This document shows positions 43,129 through 52,882 of a DNA stretch of 64,000 nucleotides, in pieces; position 1 is the stretch's first letter; each line of letters begins with the position of its first letter. The stretch spans positions 930,001 through 994,000 of the forward strand of contig CAVZRJ010000001.1 of the NCBI GenBank assembly GCA_963777665.1, written 5' to 3'. This stretch comes from Bog-756 sp963777665 (GTDB lineage: Bacteria > Actinomycetota > Acidimicrobiia > Acidimicrobiales > RAAP-2). The notes beneath the pieces are model-generated. The model did not search any database. It saw nothing but the letters and a program-made list of their open reading frames with translations, and was not told the DNA's origin. Made by a program: the position numbers and the translations under genes.

Positions 43129-43155
43129 GCGGGACTGCCTGCCCGCCCGGTCCTC

Positions 43156-43464
43156 CTACCCGGGGGGCCGGACGGGCAGTGCATCGATGGCCCGGGCCAG
43201 GTCGAGGTCGAGGACGGTCACCCCGTCCGCATCGTGGGTCACCAGCGCGAGCGTGACCCGCCGGTACCGGATGTCGATGTCCGGATGGTGGTCAGCCTCC
43301 TCGGCGAGGCGACCCACCGCCATCACGAACTCGAGAGCCGCCGCGAAGCTCCCGCAGTCCACCGTCTTCACCAGCTTGCCGCCGACCAGCTCCCACGCCG
43401 GCCGGTCGGGCGCGGCCATGGCGGCCTCGAGCGCGGCCAGGTCGAGCGCCGTCGGGCGGGCCAC
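43156..43464 (-). CDS. Pterin-4a-carbinolamine dehydratase
   Basis: 102 residues, starting at a GTG directly abutting the P450 stop codon. The dehydratase motif EEADHHPDIDIRYRRVTLALVTHDADGVT contains the paired His and the Tyr/Arg strand, and the end LDLDLARAIDALP is typical. It normally recycles tetrahydrobiopterin or acts as a helper protein. No aromatic amino acid hydroxylase is nearby; its coupling to a P450 is unusual. Confidence 0.88.
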   Translation of the reverse strand: MARPTALDLAALEAAMAAPDRPAWELVGGKLVKTVDCGSFAAALEFVMAVGRLAEEADHHPDIDIRYRRVTLALVTHDADGVTVLDLDLARAIDALPVRPPG

Positions 43465-44676
43465 TCAGCCCGCCACTCCGACCGGCGCGGTGGGGGTGAA
43501 GGTCACCGGCATGGTCTCGTATCCGGACACGAAGTTGGCCGCCCGCTTCGGCGGCTCGGCAGGGTCGGCCAGGGCCAGGTCGGGCAGACGGTCGAGCAGA
43601 GCCGAGAACATGACCTGCAGCTCCATCCGAGCCAGTCGGTTGCCGAGGCAGAAGTGGGAACCGAACCCGAACGCCACGTGGTCGTTGGGGCTCCGGGCGA
43701 TGTCGAAGGACTCCGGGTCGTCGAAGACCGCCTCGTCCCGGTTGGCGGACGGGTAGAGGAGGAGGAGCTTCTGGCCCCTGCGCACGGTCTCGCCGTGCAG
43801 CTCCACGTCACGGGTCGCGGTCCGCGCCATGTTCTTGATGGGTGTCACCCACCGGAGCATCTCCTCGACGGCGCCGGGCAGCAAGGTCCGCTCGGCGGCC
43901 AGCTTGCGGTACTGGTCGGGATGGATGAGGAGCTCGTACATCCCCCCGCTGATCACGTGGCGGGTGGTCTCGTCGCCGCCGATGAGGATGAGCAGGGACT
44001 CGTAGATGAGGGAGGACTCGTCGAGATGGTCCCCGTCGATCTCCGCGTGGACCAGGGTCCCGATGAGGTCATTGGTCTGGTGGTCCCGGCGGCGCTGCTC
44101 CGTGACCGCGGTGATGTACACGGCGTACTCGGCGGCCGCCTGCGCGGCCAGGTCCATCGCCGCCGGGTCCGGGGAGCCGAGCGCCCGCAGCATGTCGTCG
44201 GACCACCGCAGCAGGTCGGCGCGGTCCCCCGGCGCGACACCGAGCATGTTGCCGATCACGATCATGGGCAGCGGGGCGGCGATGTCGGACACGAAGTCGG
44301 CTGTTCCCTGCTCGCACACCCGGTCGATGATGGCGTCGCAGATGATCCGGATGCCCTCCTCGCTCTCCCGGATGCGCCGGGGGGTGAAGCCCTCGCTGAC
44401 CAGCCGCCGGCGACGCACGTGCTCGGGGGCATCGAAGTCGATCATCATGGGGAGGGCGTCGCTGTCCGGCCGGATGCCCCCAGCGTTGGAGAACGTGTCG
44501 GGGTCCTTGGAGATCTCGCGCACGTCGGCGTAGCGGGTGATCCCCCACACCCCCGCCGCCTCGTCGAAGTACGCAGGGGCGTTCGCCCGCATCCAGGCAA
44601 AGGCAGGGAAGGGGTCGCCGCCGTAGAAGGTCCCATCGGTCAGGCCGATGGTCAGATCGGCAGGTGTGGCGGGCAT
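43465..44676 (-). CDS. Cytochrome P450
   Basis: 403 residues. The heme loop is FGFGSHFCLGNRLA (Cys ligand), the I-helix oxygen motif is GGDETTRHV and the K-helix ExxR is EEMLRW. The bacterial CYP class fits (soluble, no membrane anchor; ferredoxin-dependent). Probably oxidises a steroid, terpene or xenobiotic. It lies between a second P450 and the pterin dehydratase on the same strand. Confidence 0.92.
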   Translation of the reverse strand: MPATPADLTIGLTDGTFYGGDPFPAFAWMRANAPAYFDEAAGVWGITRYADVREISKDPDTFSNAGGIRPDSDALPMMIDFDAPEHVRRRRLVSEGFTPRRIRESEEGIRIICDAIIDRVCEQGTADFVSDIAAPLPMIVIGNMLGVAPGDRADLLRWSDDMLRALGSPDPAAMDLAAQAAAEYAVYITAVTEQRRRDHQTNDLIGTLVHAEIDGDHLDESSLIYESLLILIGGDETTRHVISGGMYELLIHPDQYRKLAAERTLLPGAVEEMLRWVTPIKNMARTATRDVELHGETVRRGQKLLLLYPSANRDEAVFDDPESFDIARSPNDHVAFGFGSHFCLGNRLARMELQVMFSALLDRLPDLALADPAEPPKRAANFVSGYETMPVTFTPTAPVGVAG

Positions 44677-44793
44677 GGCGCTCCTCGTCGGCTCGGCACC
44701 GGTGCGAGGAGTATACGGTCCCCACCTCGGATGCTCAGCTTCCCCGACGCGGGTTCCGCCACGGACTCGACCGCAGCCGGCCGGGCGATCCGC

Positions 44794-46077
44794 TCACGCC
44801 GGGCGGCGGGTGCGGAACGCGAGTGGGACGTGGCTCACCCCGGCATGCTTGTTGGTGCGCACCCGGGTGACCGGCCCGACGAGCGTGATGGCCTCCCACC
44901 GGTCGAGCACTTCGTCGAGGACCAGACGGATCTCGAGACGGGCCAGGTTGGCACCCAGGCAGTAGTGGGTCCGGTGGCCGAAGGTCACGTGCGGGTTGGG
45001 CGTCCGCCGGATGTCGAAGCGGAACGGGTCGTCGAAGACGCGCTCGTCCCGGTTGGCCGACGGCCACCAGACGGTCACCTTGTCGCCCGCTGAGATCGTC
45101 GTTCCCGACAGCGTCGACGCGCGGGTCGCGGTGCGACGGTTGTAGAGGGTGGCCGTGGTCCACCGCAGGATCTCCTCGACCGCCCCGGCCATGAGCGACC
45201 GGTCGGCTCGAAGATCATCGAGCTGGTCCGAATGCTCCAACAGCGCGACCAGACCGAGCGCGATCGAATTGCGGGTGGTCTCGCTGCCCGCCACCACCAG
45301 GAGGTTGAAGAACATCAGCAGCTCGAGATCGGTGAGCGGCCGGGTACGGCCGTCCGGCCACTCGACCTCGGCTGCGGCCACGACCGAGAGCAGGTCCTCG
45401 ACGGGGTGCCGCTTCCGGTCGGCCAGGATCCGCGAGCCGTAGGCGGCCATGGCCGCTGCCGCCCCGGCCACCACCTCGTTGGTCTCCCCGAGCTCGCGTC
45501 CCTCGTAGTCGAGGGTCGTGTTCGACCAAGCCATGAGGTCGTGGCGGTCCTCTGCGGGCACCCCCATCAGAGCGGCGACCGCCTGGAGCGGAAGCTCGAC
45601 GGCAACGTCGGCGAGGAAGTCGCAGGTACCGCCCTCGCCCGCCGCCGCCACGATGCGACCGGCCCGGTCACGCAGCTCGGCCTCCATGACGGCAAGTGCC
45701 CTCGGGGCGACTGCGGGGGTCACCAGGTGGCGGATACTGCGGTGGAGGGGGTCGTCCATCATGTTGAGGAGCACACCTGCCGCGAAGCCGAACGGGAGGT
45801 CCTGGAGGATGGTGCCCCCGCCATTGGCGCCCGGAGCGCCTTCTGACGAGAACGTCTCGGGGTCGGAAGCCACGGCGAGTACGTCGGCGTGGCGGCTCAC
45901 CACCCAGAAGCCCACGCCGTCGGGGGTATGGCGGGTGGGCTCCTGCCACCACACCGGCGCCTCCCGCCGCAACCGGGTGAACACCGCATCGGGGAACCCG
46001 TCGGCGAACGCATCGAGATCGCAGAGGTCGACGTCAGTCAGCGTCGGCCCGGGACTGCTGTCCGGATGCCGCGCCAC
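44794..46077 (-). CDS. Cytochrome P450
   Basis: 427 residues with GSETTRNS (I-helix), EEILRW (ExxR) and heme loop FGHRTHYCLGANLA. It resembles CYP125/142- and Acidimicrobiia-type P450s acting on steroid or fatty substrates, by overall pattern only. It ends 118 bases before the next P450 start. No ferredoxin gene is adjacent. Confidence 0.92.
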   Translation of the reverse strand: MARHPDSSPGPTLTDVDLCDLDAFADGFPDAVFTRLRREAPVWWQEPTRHTPDGVGFWVVSRHADVLAVASDPETFSSEGAPGANGGGTILQDLPFGFAAGVLLNMMDDPLHRSIRHLVTPAVAPRALAVMEAELRDRAGRIVAAAGEGGTCDFLADVAVELPLQAVAALMGVPAEDRHDLMAWSNTTLDYEGRELGETNEVVAGAAAAMAAYGSRILADRKRHPVEDLLSVVAAAEVEWPDGRTRPLTDLELLMFFNLLVVAGSETTRNSIALGLVALLEHSDQLDDLRADRSLMAGAVEEILRWTTATLYNRRTATRASTLSGTTISAGDKVTVWWPSANRDERVFDDPFRFDIRRTPNPHVTFGHRTHYCLGANLARLEIRLVLDEVLDRWEAITLVGPVTRVRTNKHAGVSHVPLAFRTRRPA

Positions 46078-46093
46078 CCCGTGCCCTGCCCGC

Positions 46094-47485
46094 TCAGGAG
46101 TGGGTCATCGACTCGGGCCGCACGGCCTGATCGAACTGCTCACCGGTCAGGTAGCCGAGGGCCAGGGCCGACTCGCGCAGCGTGATCGACTCACTGTGGG
46201 CCTTCTTGGCCACCTCGGCCGCCTTGTCGTATCCGATGAGCGGGTTCAGCGCGGTCACCAGCATGAGGGAGTTCTCGAGGTGCTGGCGGATCCGTGGCTC
46301 GTTGGGGGAGAGCCCGGCCACGCAGAACCGGGTGAAGGTGTCCGACGCGTCGGTCAAGAGGCGCACCGAGTGGAGCACGTTGTAGATGATCACCGGTTTG
46401 CAGACGTTGAGCTCGAGGTTCCCGCGCGACCCGGCCATGGCCACTGCGGTGTCGTTCCCGAAGACCTGGATGCAGACCATGATCAGGGCCTCGTTCTGGG
46501 TCGGGTTGACCTTGCCCGGCATGATCGACGAGCCCGGCTCGTTCTCCGGGAGCGAGAGCTCGCCGAGACCGGCGCGTGGGCCGGACCCGAGCCAGCGCAG
46601 ATCGTCGGCGATCTTGATCAGGGAGGCCGCCAGCGTCCGTAGTGCCCCACTGGTCATCACCAGCGCATCGTGCGCGGCCAGGGCGGCGAATTTGTTGGGC
46701 GCCGTCACGAACGGGAGCCCGGTCAGCTCCGCGATCGCGGCCGCCACCCGCGTTCCGAACTCCGGATGGGCGTTGAGCCCGGTGCCCACCGCGGTGCCGC
46801 CCGCCGCGAGCTCGTAGAGCTCGTCGAGGGTGGATCCGACACGCCGCAGGTCGGCATCGAGCTGGGCCACGTACCCGGAGAACTCCTGCCCGAGGGTCAG
46901 CGGGACCGCGTCCATCAGATGGGTCCGTCCGATCTTGGTGATCGCGGCGTACTCGGTGGCCTTGACCTGGAGCGCATCCCGCAGGCGGCGCACGGCCGGC
47001 AGCAGCCGGTGGGTGATCTCCTCCACTGCGGCGATGTGCATCGCGGTGGGAAAGGCGTCGTTGGACGACTGGGACCGGTTGACGTCGTCGTTGGGGTGGA
47101 TCGGCGTCTTCGACCCCATCACTCCACCGGCGAGCTCGATGGCCCGGTTGGAGATGACCTCGTTGGCGTTCATGTTGCTCTGGGTGCCGCTGCCGGTCTG
47201 CCAGACGCTCAGGGGGAAGTGGTCGTCGAGCTTGCCCTCGGACACCTCCCGTGCGGCGGTCACGACGAGCGCCGACTTCTCGGGTGACAGCTCGCCGAGA
47301 TCGGCGTTGACCAGCGCGGACGCCTCCTTGAGGATGCCCAACGCCCGGATCATCGGAACCGGCATCCGGTCGTCCCCGATCGGGAAGTGGTGGAGGGAAC
47401 GGGCGGTCTGCGCTCCCCAGTAACGGTCCGCGGGCACCTCGACAGCGCCCATGGTGTCGGTCTCGGTGCGGACGCGTTCGCTCAT
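46094..47485 (-). CDS. fumC: Class II fumarate hydratase
   Basis: 463 residues from ATG 47485. Signature GSSIMPGKVNP and the active-site blocks TGSGTQSNMNANEV and HPNDDVNRSQSSNDAFPTA are all intact. It catalyses fumarate/malate interconversion in the TCA cycle, without an iron-sulphur cluster. Its start overlaps the nfo stop by four bases, so it is translated after nfo in one mRNA. Confidence 0.96.
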   Translation of the reverse strand: MSERVRTETDTMGAVEVPADRYWGAQTARSLHHFPIGDDRMPVPMIRALGILKEASALVNADLGELSPEKSALVVTAAREVSEGKLDDHFPLSVWQTGSGTQSNMNANEVISNRAIELAGGVMGSKTPIHPNDDVNRSQSSNDAFPTAMHIAAVEEITHRLLPAVRRLRDALQVKATEYAAITKIGRTHLMDAVPLTLGQEFSGYVAQLDADLRRVGSTLDELYELAAGGTAVGTGLNAHPEFGTRVAAAIAELTGLPFVTAPNKFAALAAHDALVMTSGALRTLAASLIKIADDLRWLGSGPRAGLGELSLPENEPGSSIMPGKVNPTQNEALIMVCIQVFGNDTAVAMAGSRGNLELNVCKPVIIYNVLHSVRLLTDASDTFTRFCVAGLSPNEPRIRQHLENSLMLVTALNPLIGYDKAAEVAKKAHSESITLRESALALGYLTGEQFDQAVRPESMTHS

Positions 47486-48366
47486 GCCGGGATCTCCGCC
47501 CACAGGGACACGCCGGATTCCCAGACGGCGCGTGCGGCGTCCACGTCCTCTGCCCGGGGTCCGTCCCCGGCTCCGGGCACCTCGAGGATGGCCGCCACCA
47601 CCTGGAGCGCAGGGTGGCCGACCAGGGCGGCGAGCCCGTCGCCGCCGATGGTCCCCTCCCCGATGTTCTCGTGCCGGTCGCGATTGGATCCGAAGGCCAC
47701 CTTCGAGTCGTTGAGATGGATGCAGCGCACGCGGGCCAGTCCGACCGTGCGGTCCACCAGCCGGACCAGGCTGTCCGCCTCGCCCGCTGTGGAGAACGGG
47801 ATGCCCGAGGCCCAGAGGTGCTGGGTGTCGAGGCACACCCCGAGCCGCTGGTCGCCGGCCGCTCCATCGACGACCCGCGCCAACTCCTCGAAGGTGCGAC
47901 CGACGGTGTCACCGGCACCGGCGGTGTTCTCGAGGACGATCGGACAGCCGTCGGGCCCGACGCCGACCTCGTCGAGGGACCCGACCAGGGCTTCGGCGAC
48001 CGCGGGGAGCACAGCGTCGAGCCCCGCCCCCCGGTGACTGCCGAGGTGCAGGACCAGTCCCGCTGCGCCCATCGCGTCGGCGGTGGCCAGGTTTGCGGTC
48101 AGGGCTGATCGGGACTTGGCCGCGAGCTGTGCATCGGGCGACGCCAGGTTGATGAGGTAGCTCGCATGACAGAAGGTGGCGGTGACCGACGGGTGCGCGG
48201 CCTGCGCCGTGCGGTAGGCGGCAAGGACCTCGTCGCTGTGCTGCGACGGCTTCCACATCCGCGGGCTCTGGGTGTGGATCTGCACGACGTCGGCACCGAT
48301 CGCCTCCCCGTGCTCGAGGGCGGACACCAGGCCCTTCCCCGCCCGCACGTGCGCTCCGATCCGCAT
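47482..48366 (-). CDS. nfo: Deoxyribonuclease IV (AP endonuclease)
   Basis: 294 residues from ATG 48366. RIGAHVRAGKGL at the start, LHLGSH, VLENTAGAGDTVG, CLDTQHLWASG and IHLNDSKVAFGSNRDRHENIGEG carry the tri-zinc His/Asp/Glu ligands of endonuclease IV. It repairs abasic sites and oxidised bases. It lies in a two-gene unit with fumC by four-base overlap. Confidence 0.94.
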   Translation of the reverse strand: MRIGAHVRAGKGLVSALEHGEAIGADVVQIHTQSPRMWKPSQHSDEVLAAYRTAQAAHPSVTATFCHASYLINLASPDAQLAAKSRSALTANLATADAMGAAGLVLHLGSHRGAGLDAVLPAVAEALVGSLDEVGVGPDGCPIVLENTAGAGDTVGRTFEELARVVDGAAGDQRLGVCLDTQHLWASGIPFSTAGEADSLVRLVDRTVGLARVRCIHLNDSKVAFGSNRDRHENIGEGTIGGDGLAALVGHPALQVVAAILEVPGAGDGPRAEDVDAARAVWESGVSLWAEIPA

Positions 48367-48407
48367 GGGCGCACCGTAGCAGCGGGTCCCGGTGGGGCCG
48401 CAGCGGA

Positions 48408-49247
48408 TCAGGAGCGGAGCGCCCGGCCGACCATCTCCACCGTCGCCGGGTCGCAGGGGCCCGTGACGCGGACCAGGCACCCGCTCGCGCCGGCCGAGCA
48501 CATCTCCGCGAGCTCTGCGGCGGCATCGGCGAGTGCGGGCGGGTCGGCGCCGGCGGTGAGCGTGCCGCAGACCGACGTCCCGCTGGGTCCACTCGCCCCG
48601 GCGACCGCCGCCATCGTGGCCACCGCCTCCTGGACTCCCCTGCCCCCGCCGTCCACGACCACCGCGTCGGCACACCGGGCGGCGACTTCGAGCACGCCGG
48701 TGCGCCCGGGTCCCGAGCCGTGGACGAACACGACCACCGGGATGCCTCCGTCCTGGACCGGGGGAGGCCGGTTGACCGCTCCGTCGAGCGAGTAGAAGCG
48801 TCCGGCGAACGTCGGCCGTTCGTCCTCGAGCACAGACCGGCTGACCTCGAGTGCCTCGGCCAGGCGCTCGATCCCCCACCCACCGGTGCTGCCGCCGTCG
48901 AGCGAGAGCACCGCGCGCCCGTGGGAGATGACGTCGATCCCGGTCACGATCTTGGCCAGGATCGACGGCGGTCGGCCCACGGCTCGGGCGGGGACGACGC
49001 CCAGATGTGCGCGCCCGGTGCGTACGGCGAGCGCACCGAGAAGCGAGTACCCCTCGTGGGTTATCCGTCCTTGGGCACCTGGAGCCGACTCGGACAGCCA
49101 CACCGAGTCGAACCCGGTCTGCTCGGCGGCTGACGCGGCCGACGCGGCCCGGTCGAGGAGGGCGGCTCCGCTGCGGTCCACTCCGGCCGCAGCCAGCCAG
49201 AGCCCGAGCCCGATCCCCCTTCCGCGGGCAGGGTCCGTCGTCTGCAC
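48408..49247 (-). CDS. LLM class flavin/F420-dependent oxidoreductase-like protein
   Basis: 279 residues from GTG 49247. The luciferase-like barrel pattern is GLGLWLAAAGVD, AAEQTGFDSVWLSES and RTGRAHLGVVPARAVGRPP, followed by VLSLDGGSTGGWGIERLAEAL. Relatives use F420 or FMN. It is 42 bases upstream of nfo on the same strand. Upstream DNA (49261-49310) is AT-rich with CCACT/AGTGG arms and may be the shared promoter. Confidence 0.82.
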   Translation of the reverse strand: MQTTDPARGRGIGLGLWLAAAGVDRSGAALLDRAASAASAAEQTGFDSVWLSESAPGAQGRITHEGYSLLGALAVRTGRAHLGVVPARAVGRPPSILAKIVTGIDVISHGRAVLSLDGGSTGGWGIERLAEALEVSRSVLEDERPTFAGRFYSLDGAVNRPPPVQDGGIPVVVFVHGSGPGRTGVLEVAARCADAVVVDGGGRGVQEAVATMAAVAGASGPSGTSVCGTLTAGADPPALADAAAELAEMCSAGASGCLVRVTGPCDPATVEMVGRALRS

Positions 49248-49382
49248 ACCCGGACAGTAGCGTTTGACCACCCTGGGAGGTATTATCGCCACTTATAGTG
49301 GTTGCATGACTACTACGAGTCGGGCAGTCGGCTCCGGAGGGACAGGGGACGTCCGGCGGACCGCCGGCAGGAGCGTCGGCGC

Positions 49383-49973
49383 ATGATCCAGAGCAGGCGG
49401 CAGCCCGGCAGTTCCGAGCGCACCGCGGACGAGGGCGGCTTCTCGATGATCGCCACCATGCTCGGCTTGGTCGCGGTCGCGCTGCTGACCGCCTTGCTCC
49501 TCGGGTCGACCTTCGGCTCTGGATCCACCCCCTCGGGCTCCGCTGCCTCGGGCACCGCTGGGAACCCGGAAGTCGCCATGGCCGACGCGGTCCGGGCCCA
49601 GCAGTCACTCTCGACCGGGCTGCATGCGGCCGAGGACGCATCGGCCGCCGCCGGCGGGTTCGCATCGATCAACGCTGGGACACTGTCGGCAGCCGAACCC
49701 TCGGTGACCTTCGCGTCGGGGCCCTCGACGGGTCCGACCACGGTCAGCGTCGCAACCGGAGCCACCCCGGACGGCACGGGTAGCGTGACCCTCGCCGATC
49801 GCTCGTCTGACGGCACCTGCTGGGTGGTCTGGAGCTCCTCGTCGTCGACCTGGTATGGCGCCGAGACCGGGCAGAGCTCGTGCACTGCTCCCGCCTTCTC
49901 CGAGCCCCCGAGCCCCGGTCCGGTGACCGGGTCGGCCATCGGCTGGCAAGCGGGGTCGTTCCCCGCACCCTGA
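49383..49973 (+). CDS. Type IV prepilin-like protein lacking Glu5
   Basis: 196 residues from ATG 49383. A short basic leader ends in DEGG, then FSMIATMLGLVAVALLTALLLGSTFG forms the single N-terminal helix of prepilins with cleavage expected after Gly. The usual Glu at +5 of the mature protein is Ala. The rest is Ser/Thr/Gly/Pro-rich and beta-type, with a Cys pair (CWVVW and SSCTAP). It could be a minor pilin or pseudopilin. It sits beside dprA and comM, genes of DNA uptake, but no pilin assembly genes are in the window. Confidence 0.7.
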   Translation: MIQSRRQPGSSERTADEGGFSMIATMLGLVAVALLTALLLGSTFGSGSTPSGSAASGTAGNPEVAMADAVRAQQSLSTGLHAAEDASAAAGGFASINAGTLSAAEPSVTFASGPSTGPTTVSVATGATPDGTGSVTLADRSSDGTCWVVWSSSSSTWYGAETGQSSCTAPAFSEPPSPGPVTGSAIGWQAGSFPAP

Positions 49974-50001
49974 GGGTCGTCCGGCCGAGCGCCCGGCAGT
50001 C

Positions 50002-51132
50002 TCAGGCACGGGCCCACCATCCGGCCCCGTGGGTCAACAGGCCCCGGCCCACGAGCTCCTCCCCCGCCGAGGACAGCGCCGACAACGAGAGGTCGGTGCG
50101 GATCAGGATCGTCTCCATCGTGGTCGGCGTGTCGTCAACGGCCTCGAACACCGCACGCTGGACCCGGTCGAGCGTCGGAGACGGGTCGACCGAGCGGCGG
50201 TCCGAGGGGCGGGCACCCGCTGCGACCGGGACCGTCATCCCCCGTGCGGCCCGCACGAGCGAGACGGCGGCGAGGACATCGGCCGCGTCCCGGACGGGCA
50301 CACAGCCGTCGGCCAGGAGCCCATTGGTGCCTACGGACGCCGGGCTGTGGACCGAACCGGGTACCGCGCACACCGGGATCGAGCGGCGTGCCGCCGCCTC
50401 GGCCGTATAGAGCGAGCCCCCGGCCCGGTGGCACTCGACGACCACCACCACATCGGCGAGCGCCGCGATGATCCGGTTGCGTACCGGGAAGACGCGCCGG
50501 AGTGGCGGGGTCCCGAGCGCGGCTTCGGAAAAGACGGCGCCGGCAGCAGCGACCCGGCCCCACAGCGCCCGGCTCTCGGACGGGTAGGGGTGGTCGAGAC
50601 CGGTGCCGACGACAGCGACAGGCGGTGCCGCGCCGGGTCCCGTCGAGAGGGCCCCCGCGTGGGCGGCGGCATCGATTCCCCGGGCCAGACCGGAGACGAC
50701 GACCACCCCCGCAGCGGCCAGATCGGCCCCGAGCTCCGAGGCGACCCGGCGCCCGTAGGGCGTGGCCGAGCGGGTGCCGACCACCGCGACCGATGGACGA
50801 CCCTCGAGCCGGGATGGTTCGCCGAGCGCGAAGAGGACCGCCGGTGCGCCGGGGTCGCCGGCAAGAGCTGCCGGATAGCCGGGCCGGTCGGGCAGCAGCA
50901 CGGCCACTCCGACCTCGGCATGCTTCCGGGCCACTTGCGCAGGATCGGTGGCACGGGCAGCAGGTCGGAACCGCCGACCCGGATCGCTCGGATGGGTGCC
51001 GGCCTGCAGTGCGGACCAGGCCACCGCCGGGCGGAACCCGTCCAGTACCCGTGCCAGCCGGACCGGGGTCATGCCGGCAAGGCCGACCAGCGACGCCGCG
51101 TAGACCTGCTCGTCGGCGAGCAAACTCCTCAT
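50002..51132 (-). CDS. dprA: DNA-processing protein
   Basis: 376 residues; the Rossmann-like DprA core has VVGTRSATPYGRRVASELG, GLARGIDAAAHAGAL, VVGTGLDHPYPSESRAL, FPVRNRIIAALAD and PGSVHSPASVGTNGLL, plus a C-terminal winged helix. DprA loads RecA on incoming single-stranded DNA in transformation. The start overlaps comM by four bases (comM is upstream), so both come from one mRNA. Confidence 0.94.
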   Translation of the reverse strand: MRSLLADEQVYAASLVGLAGMTPVRLARVLDGFRPAVAWSALQAGTHPSDPGRRFRPAARATDPAQVARKHAEVGVAVLLPDRPGYPAALAGDPGAPAVLFALGEPSRLEGRPSVAVVGTRSATPYGRRVASELGADLAAAGVVVVSGLARGIDAAAHAGALSTGPGAAPPVAVVGTGLDHPYPSESRALWGRVAAAGAVFSEAALGTPPLRRVFPVRNRIIAALADVVVVVECHRAGGSLYTAEAAARRSIPVCAVPGSVHSPASVGTNGLLADGCVPVRDAADVLAAVSLVRAARGMTVPVAAGARPSDRRSVDPSPTLDRVQRAVFEAVDDTPTTMETILIRTDLSLSALSSAGEELVGRGLLTHGAGWWARA

Positions 51133-52670
51133 GCCGCCCCTGCACCGAGCAGCTCACGCCCGCCCCGCAGGGCGAGTGCCTCGTGCAGGTGGTGCTCGTC
51201 GATGGTCTCGGCTCCATCATCGAGGTCGGCGACCGTCCGGGCCAGACGGCGGACCCGGTGGAGGCCGCGGGCGCTCAGCCTCCCCGACCGCAGTCGGCGC
51301 TCCAGGAGGCGGGCGGCCCCCATGCTCAGCGGGGCGAGCTCGTCGAGCGCCGATGCCCGCAGGTCGGCGTTGACCCGCACCCCGCGGGCAGAGGCCAGCG
51401 TGCGGGCCGCGACCACCCGTGCTGCGACGGCCGCGGTCCCTTCGCCGGTCGGCGCCCCGACCAGCTCGTCCGCCTCCGGCGGGTCCACCCGGAGGGAGAG
51501 GTCGAACCGGTCGAGCAGTGGACCTGACAACCGCCTCGCGTAGCGGGCACGCTCGGAGGGCGAGCACCGGCAGGACCCCGGCAGACCGCCCTCTCCGCAC
51601 GGGCACGGGTTCATGGCGGCGACCAGCTGGAACCGGGCCGGAAAGGTGGTCGTCCCGCGAGCCCGGCTCACCCGCACCTGACCGTCCTCGAGGGGTTGGC
51701 GGAGCGCGTCGAGGACCGCTACGGGGAACTCACCGAGCTCGTCGAGGAACAGCGCGCCCCCGTGCGCGAGGCTGATCTCGCCCGGCCGCATCGCCGTCGC
51801 GCCCCCGCCGATCATCGCCACGGGCGACACGCCGTGATGGGGGGCGCGGAACGGCGGGCGGACGAGGAGTCCCCCCGACGGGAGGGGTCGGCCAGCGACC
51901 GAGTGGATGCGACTGGCGGCCAGCGCCGTCGGACGGTCGAGGTCGGGCAACAGGCCGCCCAACCGGTTCGCCAGCATGGACTTGCCGGAGCCGGGTGGAC
52001 CGACCATGAGCAGGTGGTGGCCGCCGGCTGCGGCCACCTCGAGGGCACGCCGTGCGACGCGCTGGCCACGGACGTCGGCCAGGTCGTCGGACCCACGGCA
52101 CGGGTCGGGAGCCGCGTCCGGCAGGCCGGCACGAGCGGGCGCCGTCGTCGGCCGGTCCGGCCAAGGCCCACGCGACCGTAGGCGGGCCACGAGTGCGGCG
52201 AGGGTGGCCGCGGTGGCGTACCGGGCGTCCGGGATGACCGCCACCTCGGGTGCGCTGTCGTCGGGGACCACGATGCGCAGGCTCCCGAGCGCCTCGGCCA
52301 GGACCATGGTGCCGGGCACCCCCCGCAGCGAGCCGTCGAGCCCGAGCTCGCCCACGAAGCCGCAACCGGCGACGGCGTCCGCCCGGAGCAGCCCCGACGC
52401 CACCAGGACACCGAGCGCAATCGGCAGGTCGAGCCCCGCGCCCCCCTTGCGGATGCCGGACGGGGCGAGGTTCACGGTGACCCGCCGCCGGGGCCAGGCC
52501 AGCCCGCTGGAGAGGAGCGCCGCCCGCACCCGGTCGCGCGACTCGCGCACGGCGGCATCGGGGAGGCCGACGACGGTGAAGCCGGGGAGGCCGTTGGACA
52601 CGTGGACTTCCACTGAGACCAGACGGGCGTCGACCCCGACGAGGACGGCGGAGGGAATGGCGGCGATCAC
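51129..52670 (-). CDS. comM: YifB-family Mg-chelatase-like AAA+ ATPase
   Basis: 513 residues. The N-terminal Lon-protease-like fold (VEVHVSNGLPGFTVVGLPDAAV) is followed by the AAA+ core: Walker A GPPGSGKSML, FLDELGEF as Walker B, and a Zn loop NPCPCGEGGLPGSCRC with PLLDRFDL as the sensor. ComM/YifB is a branch-migration helicase of natural transformation. It precedes dprA. Confidence 0.95.
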   Translation of the reverse strand: MIAAIPSAVLVGVDARLVSVEVHVSNGLPGFTVVGLPDAAVRESRDRVRAALLSSGLAWPRRRVTVNLAPSGIRKGGAGLDLPIALGVLVASGLLRADAVAGCGFVGELGLDGSLRGVPGTMVLAEALGSLRIVVPDDSAPEVAVIPDARYATAATLAALVARLRSRGPWPDRPTTAPARAGLPDAAPDPCRGSDDLADVRGQRVARRALEVAAAGGHHLLMVGPPGSGKSMLANRLGGLLPDLDRPTALAASRIHSVAGRPLPSGGLLVRPPFRAPHHGVSPVAMIGGGATAMRPGEISLAHGGALFLDELGEFPVAVLDALRQPLEDGQVRVSRARGTTTFPARFQLVAAMNPCPCGEGGLPGSCRCSPSERARYARRLSGPLLDRFDLSLRVDPPEADELVGAPTGEGTAAVAARVVAARTLASARGVRVNADLRASALDELAPLSMGAARLLERRLRSGRLSARGLHRVRRLARTVADLDDGAETIDEHHLHEALALRGGRELLGAGAA

Positions 52671-52877
52671 GGAGCCTCCGGGCAGGACGGGTCGGGACTG
52701 GGGAGGGCGGGATCGTGATGCTCCGGCGCCCCAGCCCTCGAGGCACCGGTTCGGACCCTACGTGCCGGGTGTCACGTCGCAGGGGTCGGCGCCCCTCGAA
52801 TCGAGGCAGTCAGTAGGCGCCCTCGATCAGCTCCACCTTGCCTGCGGTTCTGCTTCTTCTCGGTAACATCGGACGAT

Positions 52878-52882
52878 GTAGA
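52878..52882. repeat. Target-site duplication, left copy of IS1634-family element
   Basis: GTAGA immediately outside the left inverted end; an identical copy is at 54880-54884. A 5-bp duplication is in the range of IS1634-family insertions. Confidence 0.85.
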
